DNA of 64,000 nt, taken from positions 2,071,001-2,135,000 of the forward strand of contig OY979731.1 in assembly GCA_963855995.1 (NCBI GenBank), given 5' to 3'. Below the pieces are notes generated by a model, which worked only from the letters and a program-made list of their open reading frames with translations, was not told the DNA's origin and did no database searches. Numbering within the stretch: position 1 is the stretch's first letter; every line of letters starts with the position of its first letter. Shown in pieces: positions 36,101 through 51,100 of the stretch. The stretch is from Muricea muricata. Lineage: Eukaryota; Cnidaria; Anthozoa; Malacalcyonacea; Plexauridae. A program made the translations under genes and the position numbers.

Positions 36101-39100
36101 TATATTTAAATTTAAACATGGAAGTTATAAAGTAGAAATTATTCTTGCATTCCTTTTCAGATGTAACAAGTAAATTTTGAAGATATAAAACTTTTTTCCA
36201 AACTAAAAATTTCCGTTTTGTTGTATTTAAGTAATACTTTTTTTCCCTTTTCGGCAACCATAAACTTGTTTTACTTATGCTTTTTATACGAAAGCCGCTA
36301 TTTGGTATTTTTGTTTTTCAAAATTCCTGTGAAATCAACGCACATCGCGCAAAAGGTCTTGTGTGAACACATTTTTTCTACTTTCCTCTAATCAACACCC
36401 TTTTTTCCAAATGAATATTGAATAATTTGATATTTTTTAAATGCAATAGAATTATAGCTTACTGTTCCAATATTTTCTTCTTCTTCAACGTCATACGTGG
36501 TTGATTCATCTGTCGCTTCGCCAACATCACCGTTTGATAAACGCTTTCTGAAATGCAAGAAGATATGGTAAAAAAACATGTCCCTTACTAATTTACGAAT
36601 GTGATTTTAGCGTATAATATTCTAACTACACAGCAAAAAAAAACAAGTTGTAACAAGTCTGTTGACATCTTGCAACAGGCTTGTTGTCAATAAGCCGATA
36701 TCAGGATGCGTTCGCGTGGCTGGAGACAGCTTGCTGACAACAGACTTGTTGTAAGTTAGTCGTCAAAACTTGTCATTCACAGGCTTACTGCAAGTTGTTT
36801 CAACAAGTTGTAACAAGCTTGCAAATGACAAGTTGCAACAAGCCTGATTTTAACAGACTTGTTGCAACTTGATGAAATCGACAAGTTTGTTGAAACTTTT
36901 TGGCAAGTTACAACAAGCTGGTAAAATTGACAACTTTCAACAAGGCAATGGCATTATGTGGCGTTTTAGCCGTGTATACGATAATTTGTTTCACAGCTCA
37001 GACGATAACTTACTCTTGTGGTGAAAAGCTCCGACTGCTTCTGTTACTCGAAAGTGAACCGTAGTCACTGTGAGAGTTTTGGCCACGACGACTTCCGGAA
37101 GAATTCTTTTTGGGCTGAAACAGAACGATATTATTATCAATGACACCGTACAGTACCACTCTAATGAATTGTTTCTGGAACTCGGTATTACTTTAAAAAA
37201 TTATATTGGGATGGTAAATAAAAAATTTCCTTCGCATATTAAAATCATTATTTTTAGCTGAGAGTCACGAACGAGAATAGTTTGACAATTGACAGTCAAC
37301 AGTTTGACAACGACAAAGATAGCCGCATTCACATTTTACCAGAATGCATTGCAAGCATAAAAAACGACTGAAAAAAGATACGAAGAACATAAAACTTTAA
37401 CAAACCAATGAAAATAGCCCCCATTCTTATGTTTGTCCCTCAACAAACGTCAACTTTCTTTTTGCAACGATTTTCGACCGCAATGCATTCTGGTAAAACA
37501 AACATACGCCATTTTTTCGTTACGGTCAATTGTGATGTTTTTTTTGCTGGTCTGTTTTATTTGCCATAACTTTTATGTCAGAGCTGGACTAAAGATATTA
37601 ATTTTTTTTTACATGCACCTCTGCGGTTCCCTAGCGATTTTTACGAACACAATACTTACCTTACGAAAACTGCCACTCCTAGCCATCATCTGTAAACAGA
37701 AAAACATTTTCAATTTAATTTCTCCAAAAAGTTCCGGTAATCATCTTTTCTTGGATCGGAGAGCTAAGCTGAAATACGAAGGAGACTGTGATCCAGTACA
37801 ATCTGGTTAAAGGTTTCTGAAATCTAAGTTGTATTGTGTAGGTTTTTGATGACAGTGTTACCATCAAAATAAAATTTGAGTAAAACAAGTTTGATTCGTG
37901 TCTTGTTTTACACAAATAAGTCATACCTTGAGTATACAGGATGTCATTATTATTCGAGTATGTTTTACAGTGTTACTATACTCACTAAAGCCTGCAGTTT
38001 CACACTTATCGTATAAGAATCGGGGACTTTCTCCTTCTCATTGCTTTTGCAATGGTGTAGAATTCACCCAATCACATCCGTCAGAAGAAGCCATCTCCGA
38101 TTCTTACGACAAGTGTGAACCAGGCTTAAATTAGGTTGCCCTGCATAAATAAATTATTCTATGTTACGTTATGTTTTTGTGTGAAGTTAACAAAGGTGCA
38201 GAAATAGTACGAGGAATAGAGCCATAAAGATCCAGCGCTTAAATTGCAATTTCTATCGAAAATCCTTTCAGAAATAATCTTCCTTCCTCCAAGAGCCAGG
38301 GTAGGTCATCATTGCCATTCTCATAACGTATAATATACTTTAAGATTTGTGATATAAATTTTACCTTCAAAGCCACTCGTAACTCGTCATTACTGGAACT
38401 CAATCGTTTGTTTGTATCCCTGGAAGAAACGGAAAGCATATTACAATCGTGATAACATGGTTAAATATATCAAATCAGTTTTTCTTTTTTCTTACTCGAG
38501 AATTTGGATTTGTCTTTGAATTTCTGCCTTTCTTGATTGCGACATTGTACCGTACGCTTCGTCATCTTCTTCGTCGACAGAATCTGACTTGTATGGCTGG
38601 AAAATTTTACAAATACTATTTATCACACCGATCTTACACGACCAAAAGTTGCAACAAGTCGGTTGACATCTTGCAACAGATTTGTCGTCAAGTCTGTGTT
38701 GACTTAAGTTAAAGAAAAATGTAAATTATTATGATCTTTATGTAGGATAGGAAACCTAAGCTAAACCAAATTTGGTTCTCCCGGCTACACAGACAGAAAT
38801 GCCACAAACTTGATACCAGTTATGGATTTTACCAGCTTGATGCAACTTTGTCATCAAGTTGACTTTGTCAAATTGAATAAAAGTCTGTGATAATTAGACT
38901 GTCACGAAAACCAGAGTAGAAAGCCGCGGTAGTATTTCGTTAACAGAAATTAAGTAATATCTTCCCGTCATAATAGCCTAATTCTGACTTCCTCATTCTC
39001 TAACCTAGCAATTACCTCATCTGAAGAAAACCTTGCTTCGTCAAAGAAAGCAAATGAAATCGAGGATAACAAATTGCCTTGACGGTCTTGTTCAAGATCT

Positions 39101-42100
39101 TTTTCAAAATCTCCATAAGAACATTCAAATGAATTCTCATCAGCATTTAGCTCGGCGTAAAAAGAACCCGTGCTGTTAAAATCACTACAGTTTTCACCGA
39201 CTGCGGTATCAACGAAACCGTTCTCGTTTTGATGAAATTTGGAAGATTTGAAAAGATTTCTTCTACCGCAATTTCGAGTTGCAATGGCGGTCATAATTTT
39301 CGCCAAAGGGTTAGTTTCTACATTTTGGCTTGGTTTGGTAATGTTGGTTTTGGTGGGAGCATTGCTGCTCTTATTGTTTTTGTTGTTGTTATTGACGTTG
39401 TTTTTGTCCCTGTTGTGAGTGTTCGTAACGTTGTCGTCATTTGTCGTACTTGATTCGTCAAGCGTTTGTAAGTCTGTGTTATGGATCTATACAAGGTGAA
39501 CATAATTTTTAAACTATAGAACCTAAGTAGCAAAGACGAAAGACACTAACTAACCACTGTTTCACCAACATCTCAGTCACAGAGATGAAAGACACATACA
39601 CTAACCACTATGTCACCAACACCTCAGCCAACCTACCATTTCAACAAGAACCAGTTCGACTCATTTAGCTTAACTATCAATTACTAAACGACGCTAAACA
39701 CATACCGTGCTTGCGCGATGTATCTCCGAAAACAAAGAATCCTCGTTAAACGTATTGTCGTTGTAGTCCGCGCCTGCGTATTCAGGAAGTCTGGAGGCTG
39801 GTGGTGGCGTTGAGTTGCGTGGGAAGGTATTGGTACGTTTCATACTAGGAGATAACTCTTGATGTCTGGAGAAGAAACGAAGTTCATTAGCTACTTGAAC
39901 AATAAAAAATTTCACAGAATTAATTGCATTCCACCTTTGGGGTCAAAGTTTCCTGCTTTATCAACCTTTAGGAAACATGGCTAAGAAACAACGTTTCCTG
40001 GTTTGTCCATCTTCAGGAAATATGGCTAGGAAACAATGTTTCCTACTTTGCCCACCATTAGGAAAGTTTACTAAAAAACAATGTTTTGTGGTTTGTCTAC
40101 CTTCAGGAAACATTGCTGGGAAGCAATGTTTCCAGGTTTGTGCACCTTCAGAAAACATGGCTAAGAAACAATGTTTCCTGGCTTCTCCACCTTCAGGAAA
40201 CATGGCGAGGAAAAAATGTTTCCTGCTTTTTCCTTTTGGGAAACATGTTTGTTCATATTTGTCAACCAAAAAACTTACACAGCCGGGTCAGGGAAAACAC
40301 CAGACAATCTCAAAACTTCAGAACTGGTCTTTCTTTCTGGATTGACATTCTTCCTTGTTTCCAGCGCTCCTCTCAATTCATCATTGACATCCTGCAATCT
40401 CTGATTCGCTTCGTACAGCAACTGCAGTTGCCTTGCTAAACTCTCCTGCTCTTGAATACAAGCTTGCGCAGTCCTTTGTTCCTTCTGCAAATGGTCTGAC
40501 TGCTCGACAAATTGACTTTTAAGTTCGGCAAGTTCGCTACGAAGTAAAGCTAGTGTCGTTTGAGAGTCAGTGACCTGACTCTTTAAGTATCTGTTTTCCT
40601 CGACGACATTTTCGAATTCCTCGTGACGAGATTTCGGCTTATGCGTTTCTTTGTCAAGACGAGTTTCAAGTGTTTCTATTGTCTTATTCATAGCCGAGAT
40701 TTCCTTATCTTTGCTTTCCAACTGCCATTCAAAGTCAGACATTTTCTTTTCATAGGAAGACTTTTCCTAAACAAGAAAGGGGAAATGTGTCAACAAGAGA
40801 TGAACCTCACTGGATCTCTAGGAAGAACAGTTTAGAAGTTATAAGCCTTATCCCGTATATACAAATAAAGTTCGTTTAGTTTCGGTTTCCTCCTGTATTA
40901 ACACTGGATCAACAAGAGATGAGCCTTACTGAACTCTAGGAAGAACAGTTTAGAACTGATAGAGCTATACAGTATAAATAAGTTTAGTTTAGTTTAGATT
41001 TCCTCCTGTAGTAGCTAATACTGGATCAATAAGAGATGATCCTTACTGGACCTCTAGGAAGAACAGTTTAGTACTGATGGAGCAATCCAGTATAAATAAA
41101 GCTACATAGCTCAGGTGAATGGTCAACATCTTACCTCCTCGCGTACTTTTGCTTCCAGTTTTTCCATCTGTTGTTCAACCTCTCTGTCCAAGTTACTGAC
41201 TTGTTTGGCATGTTGTTTCGTTGCTCTGGAAAAAACGACATACCTATTAATCACAATTACACATGAAGCCTTCGAACCGAATTCGAATCATTGCTAAAAA
41301 TCGTCTGCGTTAACGTTTGCATAGATAAAAAATAGAGTCCTTCCTTACTTCAAACAATATACGGTAAGCAGAATTTGACGTTTTGAGCTAAGGCGGCAAA
41401 AAGATTTTTTGATTTCGTGTGGTTATGACTGCACTACCGACACTGACAAAGTTACAACATTGCAGAAAGTAGTTAGGACACTTGATAAAATATCTACTAC
41501 ACAAGTGAATGTGCACTAAGATAGCAGTCTCAGATTATTTTGCAACGAACCCCATCCTCCTTTTCAATGTTGTTTCGTACCTCGCTTACTGTATCATACT
41601 ATATCACAGTTGATCGGGTTTGTTTAGGATAGAACCAACATTGCAGAAAGCGGGGGGGGGGGGAAGGGGGGAGGGAAGGGGGGATATGTCGCATTTCAAG
41701 ACAAATGTCCCAACAATTTTTTGCAAGGATTGGAGTTCGAAGTATTTACCTACGCACAATGGCACATCTTGTATAGATGAAATACAAAGACGTAAGCTCA
41801 ACCACATAAACAGGATGCAACCATGTTGTTGCGGCAACATTGTTCCTGGCTATCAACAACATCGAACAGTATCGTTTAGCCAGAGTCAGCCGGAAGAGGT
41901 AAAACAATGCGGAACAATATTGTTTACAATCAGGTACAATATTGCTCTCACAACATTGTTGCATCCTGTTTTCAACAACTTTTCTTTTTTTTTCGCATAA
42001 TGTCAAGGAATCTAAAAGCATATTGCATTCTTACTAGTACATTCCACATTCCCACTAGTAAATTCCGCCGGGATTCGTACTAATGGGGATAGCAGAACAT

Positions 42101-45100
42101 TTTTGGCGCCACCCGCGGTATCTAGACTATCTCCTTAATTACCGTTTCAATGCCTCTTCCAATCTTTGGTTTTCGGCAGCCTTAGCTTTGATGTCCTTCA
42201 CGACATTTGCCAAATGTTTTTCAAACAGGTCCAAGAGATCGGGCTGGTTGGAATTGCTGAGATTATAGTAAAGTTCCGAGATATATTGTTGACTAAAATA
42301 AAAAAAAACTTTTCAACCTCTATTCGACAAGCTAAAACTGACTTCAAATTTTTTTTGGTGCGTAAATTTATTTGATTGCACCATGGAGAAATGTTTGGGG
42401 AGGGGGGTTGTTAAAGACATTGCCAGACAATCGTCCTCCTCATGTCCATGTCAAACGAGAACAAGAGTTGCATGAGAGTTGATGAGAGTTGACAAGCGAG
42501 AGTTTGTATGAGAGTTTTCTTAACTCTCATGTCCTGGTCAAACAAGAACAAGTGTTGCATGAGAGTTGATGAGAGTTGAGAAGCTAGAGTTTGTATGAGA
42601 GTTTTCTCAACTCTTATGTCCTGGTCAAACAAGAACAAGAGTTGCATGAGAGTTGATGAGAGTTGACAAGCGAGAGTTTGTATGAGAGTTTTCTCAACTC
42701 TCATGTCCTGGTCAAACGAGAACAAGAGTTGCATGAGAGTTGACAAGCGAGAGTTTGTATGAGAGTTTTCTTAACTCTCATGTCCTGGTCAAACAAGAAC
42801 AAGAGTTGCATGAGAGTTGATGAGAGTTGAGAAGCTAGAGTTTGTATGAGAGTTTTCTCAACTCTCATGTCCTGGTCAAACGAGAACAATGGTTGCATGA
42901 GAGTTGACGAGTGTTGACAAGCGAGAGTTTGTGTGAGAGTCTTCTCAAATCTCATGCCCTGGTCAAACGAGAACAAGAGTTGATGAGATTTGGTGGACCA
43001 ATCCCAGGTTAGTTAGTGTTTTACGTGGGTCGGGCGTCGTTCATTATTGTGAAAGAATATAGAACCAGTTAGAAAGGACCTTCGAAATCCGTCACGTGGA
43101 GATTTTTTATAGGAACAAACATAAGAGGTCGTATTCCTTATGTTTTCCCAATTACTTATATTGTAACACTTATGGATAAAAGAAATACGTAGTCTTACGG
43201 CTTTTCTGCGACGACAGTCAATGAAGATTTGAAAGCGCTAAAATTTGATGTACGAGTGCACAAATGCTGGCAGGCAAATTTAAGCGAGATCGAATCAACT
43301 CTCATTAACTGTTGTCCTAGTTTGACCAAATCTTTTTAAGATTCATGCAGAAGGTCATACACAAGTTCATATCCTTTATATTTTGATAACAAACATATAT
43401 ATATATAGCCGGGTTTAAATAGCACGAGTCGCCGTACTTATTACATAAAGACTCAGCATGAAAGTCGAAAAGTTCATTTCCCTAACAATACCTCACTTAT
43501 ATTTCCACATGTCTTTGCTTGTTTTAAATAACGATTTTCATATACAAGCTTAATGTCAAGTTGCGAGTTGGCAAAGCAACGCAATCGTTGAACACGAGAT
43601 TTTATTGACTCAAGCAACGCAATCGCAACACGAGATTTTATTGACAACCCCTCATGGCCCAATAAGCTGATAAGTTCTTCCTGGTAAGTTTCTACAGTGT
43701 TCTTCCTAGAGGTCCAGTAAGGATCATCTCTTATTGATCCAGTGCTACTACAGGAGGAAACCTAAACTCAACTAACTTTATTAATACTGGATAGCTCTAT
43801 CAGTTCTAAACTGTTTTTTCTAGAAGTCCAGTAAGGATCATCTCTCATTGATCCAGTGTTACTACAGGAGGAAACCTAAACTAAACTAACTTTATATATA
43901 TAGGATAGCTCTATTAGCTCTAAGCTGTTCCTCCCAGAGGTCAAGTCAAAATCATCTCTTATTGATCAATGTAGTGTTACCACAACCAAAACCTAAACAG
44001 AACTACCTTTAATGACACTAATTCTTGAATGCAATATCGCCCTTGCCCCAAATGAGAAATTTATGGGAAGCATTATAGTTCAAGAATACAAAGGAACAAA
44101 ACTGTCATTAAACAAACACATTTTTCCATTGAAAAATAACAGATTTAATTGCTCACTTTAACTCCCTTTTTAGTATTTATATTTCGAATTGCAAAGCTCT
44201 TTAACCTTTTTTTCTTATCATAAAAAAAGTTAAGGGTAGGTAATTGTTCTTTTCGTTGTTATGGAGATCGAAATATCTAGACAAGTTTTAAAGTTGTTTG
44301 AACAAAGACACTTTGTCCAGAAAATGCTGTGTCGTATTGAGAATCTATTTTAATTATATAAAGACCTTTTTGAAAGGGTTAAGTTCTAGAGCATGCAAAA
44401 AATGTGGGACCACAGGGCCGACAGCACGATTTCGGAGAACGGTTTAGAAGATTGTGAGCATAAAGTTAAGTTAGTTTTATTAGGTTTCATCGATAAGAGA
44501 TGATCCTTACTGGACCTCTAGGAAGAACAGTTTAGAACTGATAGAGCTATCCAGTATAAATAAAGTTAGTTTAAATTAGGTTTCCTCCTGTAGTAACACT
44601 GGATCAATAAGAGATGATCCTTACTGGACCTCTAGGAAGAACAGTTTAGAACTGATAGAGCTATCCAGTACAAATAAAGTTAGTTTAGTTTAGGTTTCCT
44701 CCTGTAGTAACACTGGATCAATAAGAGATGATCCTTACTGGACCTCTAGGAAGAACAGTTTAGAACTGATATACCTATCTAGTATAAACATTTTTTATAG
44801 CTTCAAAACTTTTTGCCATGCCCTTCATGCTGCGAGCGAACAGTTTAAAAACTTAAACTAGAGCGATAGTCTATCGATTTCTAACCATTCAATGCATAAA
44901 TGACAAGCGAGAATTGGCGGCAGAGCCCACATATTCCTATAAATACCCACGTACAAAAAAACCTTAAAAAAGAACTGAAGCAAAATGCAATTCGCGATCC
45001 CTGCGATAAGGTTCGATTCCGGATCTTATAAATCTGAACAATAATCAACTGTAGCAATTAAAGTGAAAGCGATGTCTACATGGTCGCATCGTGAATAAAT

Positions 45101-48100
45101 ACGCATTATTTAAACACTGGCTTAATATTTCCTGCGTTTAACTCAATTTACGGTAATATGAAGCGAGCGTAAAATAAGCTGTCGAGATTTGTGTCCGAAC
45201 TCTGGGCTAATATTACCTACACTGAACCATCACGTTTGAGATATCTTTTTCAGGTAGTTCAGGCACAAACCACGACAGCTTATTGTAGAATACTACCTAC
45301 ACTAGACCACCACGTTTGAGATATCTTTTTCAGGTAGTTCAGACACAAACCACGACAGCTTATTGTAGAATACTACCTACACTAGACCACCACGTTTGAG
45401 ATATCTTTTTCAGGTAGTTCAGGCACAAACCACGACAGCTTATTGTAGAATACTACCTACACTAGACCACCACGTTTGAGATATCTTTTTCAGGTAGTTC
45501 AGACACAAACCACGACAGCTTATTGTAGAATACTACCTACACTAGACCACCACGTTTGAAATATCTTTTTCAGGTAGTTCAGACACAAACCACGACAGCT
45601 TACCGTAGAATACTACCTACACTAGACCACCACGTTTGAGATATCTTTTTCAGGTAGTTCAGACACAAACCACGACAGCTTATTGTAGAATACTACCTAC
45701 ACTAGACCACCACGTTTGAAATATCTTTTTCAGGTAGTTCAGGCACAAACCACGACAGCTTATTGTAGAATACTACCTACACTAGACCACCACGTTTGAA
45801 ATATCTTTTTCAGGTAGTTCAGGCACAAACCACGACAGCTTATTGTAGAATACTACCTACACTAGACCACCACGTTTGAAATATCTTTTTCAGGTAGTTG
45901 AGACACAAACCACAACAGCTTACCGTAGAACACTACCAACACTAGACCACCACGTTTGAAATATCTTTTTCAGGTAGTTCAGACACAAACCACGACAGCT
46001 TACCGTAGAACACTACCAACACTAGATCACGACGTTTGAGATATTATCTATAATTGACCACCTAATTACCCACACTGGAATCAGCTTTCAAAACCACAAC
46101 ATAAACACAAAGATTTCTTCACCTCTTTCGGACTTACCCATTTTGGCTTACAATATTCATCGGACTTTCCAATCCGCTCACGTGACATTCATACAGCGAT
46201 TTATCAACACACTCAAAACCATTTCGTATCTCCGAAGAATTATGAGATTCGAGCGCAGCTACTTGCTCAAAACTTGCTGTAAAATCGCTAGCGTTAATCC
46301 TCCCATCTTTGTCGCTGTCTAGCTGGGTAAAGACGTTGTCCAGTTCCTCAGAACTGACATTTAACTCGGCGCAGAATTCGATAAACTGACCACGTTCGAT
46401 AGAAGTTTTGTTATTCTCGCTCATATACTTCTGGACTAATCGAACGAGTTCGGATTTATTAGGAGTTTCAAGATCCATCATCCGTAATTTCATTTCATTA
46501 ACCGATGGATATATCCATTTCACTTACAGGACACGTTTTAAAATATGCACAACACCAATTTCGACAAAAATACCAAGCGATATCGTTCAAACACACAGGA
46601 TAAATATTGTTGACAACTTTGTCAATTCAAGTTGCTAGCTGTGGCTACAACGATTGAGGGCTTCTGTCCATATTTGGCAAGCACAACTTAGCTTGGACAA
46701 AAGGAGGTACGCACTCAAGTGTGAAATGAACTTCAAAAAATTCAAAAACGTTTGCCAATCTTGCAAATTAGGAAACAATTTGCGACAGTTGAAAGAACAG
46801 AGGCCCACGTTCATTTGATGATAGGGATTTAAAGGTTTTGTTTTGAGAAATAGTTGAAATATTTCATTAATTGTTTACCCGTGATAATGCCTAAACATTT
46901 ACACCACTAATCCCATTTGAAGTAAACTAAACTTTGTTTGCCCAAAAAGTGCCAGCTCATATATGGCTGTTTGCATTCGCTGCAAGATAGTGTACAGCAA
47001 TTAAAGGGTAATTAACAGTTTACTTCGAGTAAGATTACCACAGGAGAAAACATAAACTAAACTATTTATGCTGAATAGCTCTATCAGTTCTAAATTGTTC
47101 TTCCTAGATCTAGAGGTCCGGTGAAGATATTGATTATTGAATTAGTAAAACAGAATTGCTTTAGGTATAAATAATTTATGTCTCTCAATTTTCTAAATCC
47201 GAAAGAAGGGAAATTCTATACAGCTAATTACAAATTCAGTGCTCCAATGAACCAATGGAAACGAGGAAATCCAGCCAATTATATTATTAGAGTTAAAAAA
47301 TATACTACCTAAAACCTACACTGGACCACAACGCTTGAGATATCTTTCCCAGGTAGGTAGTTCAGACACAAACCACGACAGCTTATTGTAGAATACTACC
47401 TACACTAGACCACCACGTTTGAGATATCTTTTTCAGGTAGTTCAGACACAAACCACGACAGCTTATTGTAGAATACTACCAACACTAGACCACCACGTTT
47501 GAGATATCTTTTTCAGGTAGTTCAGACACCAACCACGACAGTTTATTGTAGAATACAACCTACACTAGACCATCACGCTTGAGATATCTTTCTCAGGTAG
47601 TTCAAACACAATAGAATACTCTCTTAATCTAAAACATTGGTTTGAGGGATTTTTTTCAATCTTTCACACAAGTTTGAAGAATTTTTCAATCTAATAGACT
47701 ATTCTTTAATCTAATAGATTGATTATAGATTGAAATATATCAAAATAGATATTGCAGAATACTACCCGCCAAATTATTGACAAAGATGCAACCAATCCGA
47801 CGTTAAAATAAGGTTTAAAGACCGGTTTCCTCTCAGGAAAATAATCCTCGGATCGGACCGGATCGGAACAATATTTAACCTGCACATGCGCCTTTGGTGC
47901 CAATTCTTTGTCCACTTTGAAGCAATTTTATACGTGTGAACAGCCTACCTTAAACCGTCAGAAAATTGGCTCTAAAGGCATATGAGCAGGTTAAATTTTG
48001 TTCCGATCCAGTCCGATCAGAGGACTATTTTCCTGAGTGGAAACCGGCCTTTAAATATCACGATGTCAATCTTATGAACGATATTTCAACGCTGATTCAA

Positions 48101-51100
48101 CGCAGTTGAGATTACAAGTCAAATCAACTTCATAAAATAAACAATAGACCTTATACCGATGTATTTGGAACTATTTGATGACCAAAAGCCGGCCAGCTGT
48201 CTCACACGAGAGTCATGGGCTGAGAGCGTGAGCAAACGTTCTCGTGCCTTCAGCCGATAGCTCAAGGTGGCCTTTTTCTCGCTTATCAAACACGTTCGAT
48301 GTTATAGAAAGGATTGAACGGGGCATAAAACTCAAGGCCTGTGATCCCACCTTGCCGGGACGGGACGTTTTTATCTCGCTTAGACGGGAAACTCGCCTGC
48401 GCGAGATGGCGTATTTATTTGGACGAAGACTTGCCGGGATGAAGCCAATTAAGTGCTTGACGTCATAAAGACGTCATATGTTTTTGCTACAAAGCGTAAT
48501 TGCGCGTGCTCAGAAGTCAAAATTCATCCCGCCTGGTCGGGATTGAGTGTTTATGTGGAAATATTTCGTCCCGTTTAGACGAGATCCCGGCAACTGGATC
48601 TCGCCTAGGCGGGATGGACCATATAAACACTTCATAGAATTTACATTACTGGCGAGATCTTGGCAACGGTCCCGTCCCGTCTAGCCGGGATCATATAAAC
48701 AGACCTTTCGTAAAATCCAATGTTGCTCAATAACATTGACCACGACAAGCAGACAACTTAAGGTGGTCATTCCCCTTTAAAGCATTTTTTTTTATTTTAC
48801 AAGGTACAGACTCAGCAAAAACATTTTTTTAAGGGGCACAGTGATAAAAATCAAAATCTAAAAAAAATTTTCAGGTTACTCATTAATTACACTAATTATC
48901 CAATATGGCCGCCCGCTAATTAGCCAAAAAATGGCGTCGCATGAAACATGATACCACACACACCGTTAATCAGAAGAACATAAATGACATATATTTTGAA
49001 AGCTTATAACATGATCTAGTAACTGACCATCTTTATTTTCACTTTAAAACATTTTTGCAAAAAATTTGGTAAAAAATCTGCACATTAGGAAAAAACAGGG
49101 ATTTTTTACAGCTAATTAGGTAATTAAACCTCATTTATACATTACTAATGAAAAATATGAAAAATTAAAAATGGTCAGTTACTAGATAATGTTAAAAGCC
49201 ATAAACATACCAAGTTTCAACCTTTTACACTAAATATTCAGAAAGATATGCTGTCACAAAGATTAACTGAAATGAGAAAACTGTGAAATTGAGAAAATAG
49301 TACTTTAATGTTTTGTTCTGGTTTATATAGTCTCTAGAAAGCACCTGCTTCATAGGTAACACCTTCTTGGTCTTCTGTAGTGTCTATATAGTGTTTTCTT
49401 TGGTGCCTCAGTATCTTTCTTCTCTTCTTCACTTGTTCTGAGCTCTTTTTTGCCGACAGTTTTATCCTCGAGTTGTCACATTCCTCCGAGGCTTTACCAG
49501 TGAAAATACCAGGAGTTACATCAAGGTCCTGAAATAACTTCAAGAAGGAAATGTCACCATCATTAAACTTAAGAATAGCCAGGTAGGTGGCAAGAGCCAC
49601 AGTTTCTTGCTCAACATAAGTAGACTTAGGGCATCTGTCCCAGATGAGCCTGTTCAGACACTCGTTAACATTTTGTGTCAAGCCATGAGTACATTTACTT
49701 AGCAGTTCAGATTTGCTAAGGTCTTTGTATACTGGCTTGATCATATCAACAATACAGCTTGGTATTCCATTTTTATGTTTATATTCTTCCTTGTCTCTCT
49801 TATATCCACACCAACTGTCCTTTCCTTCTGGGCAGAGATGATGCTGTGGATTCTCGGCAGTTGATGCAACATGGTAAAGAGACGCTTCTATGGACTTGGC
49901 CATTTTACCAACATCATCAAGGTTTTCCCTGATTGCCAAGCCATAATAGTTTTGCAACACATCAATTTTACTGTCAGTCAGCCTACCTTTACCAGCCAAA
50001 CCTTTCCCATCAGCCAATTTCACTCCTTTGTTCGAACTCTTCAGTTTGCGTAGACGACTTCCAACCCTTTTTTGAACATGGCCGATACACTCTAATTTGT
50101 TTGGAATAGAATCCTCTCCATATGGCTGGCTTTCAACAATACTGTTATAGGTTGAGGAGTCCCCATCTCCAAGCATGTCCATATATTTCAGCCCTCTCGT
50201 AGCCACCGACCTTTTAAAAATCCGAACGGCACCAGTTGTCTCCATACTGCCAGCGCTTCCTTCATGATTGATCTTGCATTCATGGGATGCTTTCCATGCA
50301 TTGTAGCCTGGGTCATTAATCTTTTCCCCCCACTTTTGGCATTCTTGGCACTTGTCTGACAACACTTCCACATCCAGGCATTTCTTCGTATCCAAGGAGA
50401 TCACAGTAACAATCCCATTATGGGACGAATATCCTCGCTTCTGCCAAGTACCGTCGATCGACACTCCACATTCACCATCATCATTTGCTATTTCATCTCT
50501 GACTTGATAGGCATTGTTGATCATACTATCAGAAGCCAACTTCTTTACAGCAGGCAAAACCTTTTCATTTTGGATCTTTGTGAAGACACGACGGGTTAGT
50601 GGAGGAGGCATGTTCATGACCTTGTTGAAGGTAGTCATGGCATTATGCCCTTTGCCAATTTCCCTGAAAGCTAAGACTGTTCTTACATTCATTTCATAAG
50701 AATGACCTTGTTTCTTTGAAGTATTAATAGAATACTCCCAATCACACTCCATACTTTCACATTGTAACACGAGGTAATTGGAATATCCACATTTCTTTTT
50801 CATGTCAGCATGTGACTTTATATCACATCCACAATCAGGGCACTTCAAAACATTGTCAAATACATTGCATAGTATGGATAAGTCCATTAAAATAGTTCCT
50901 TCTTTTACAGTACTATCAATGTTTTCCGTCATACCACGAAGCAATTCTGTATTCTGGCTGATTTTTTTCGCAGAAGGTCCACGATCTTTGTAGCTTGGGC
51001 CGCCATCTTGGATTATATTCTTCTTCCTTGACGGTGGTATCTTCTTCTTTTTTCTTGCTCTATTTTTCGAGTTCCCCATCTATTCACTCTGAATTACACT

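Noticed and set aside
39977..40439. Plus-strand ORFs of 77-122 codons
   Set aside because: Composed of the 45-bp minisatellite and the antisense of the Rab coiled-coil exon.
43474..43690. Possible extra Rab-gene exon ([13 protein letters not shown]...) with splice-like borders
   Set aside because: Its phase (0/0) cannot join the phase-2 EF-hand exons to exon 42292, and alternative frames hit stops. The EF-hand exons join 42292 directly in phase.
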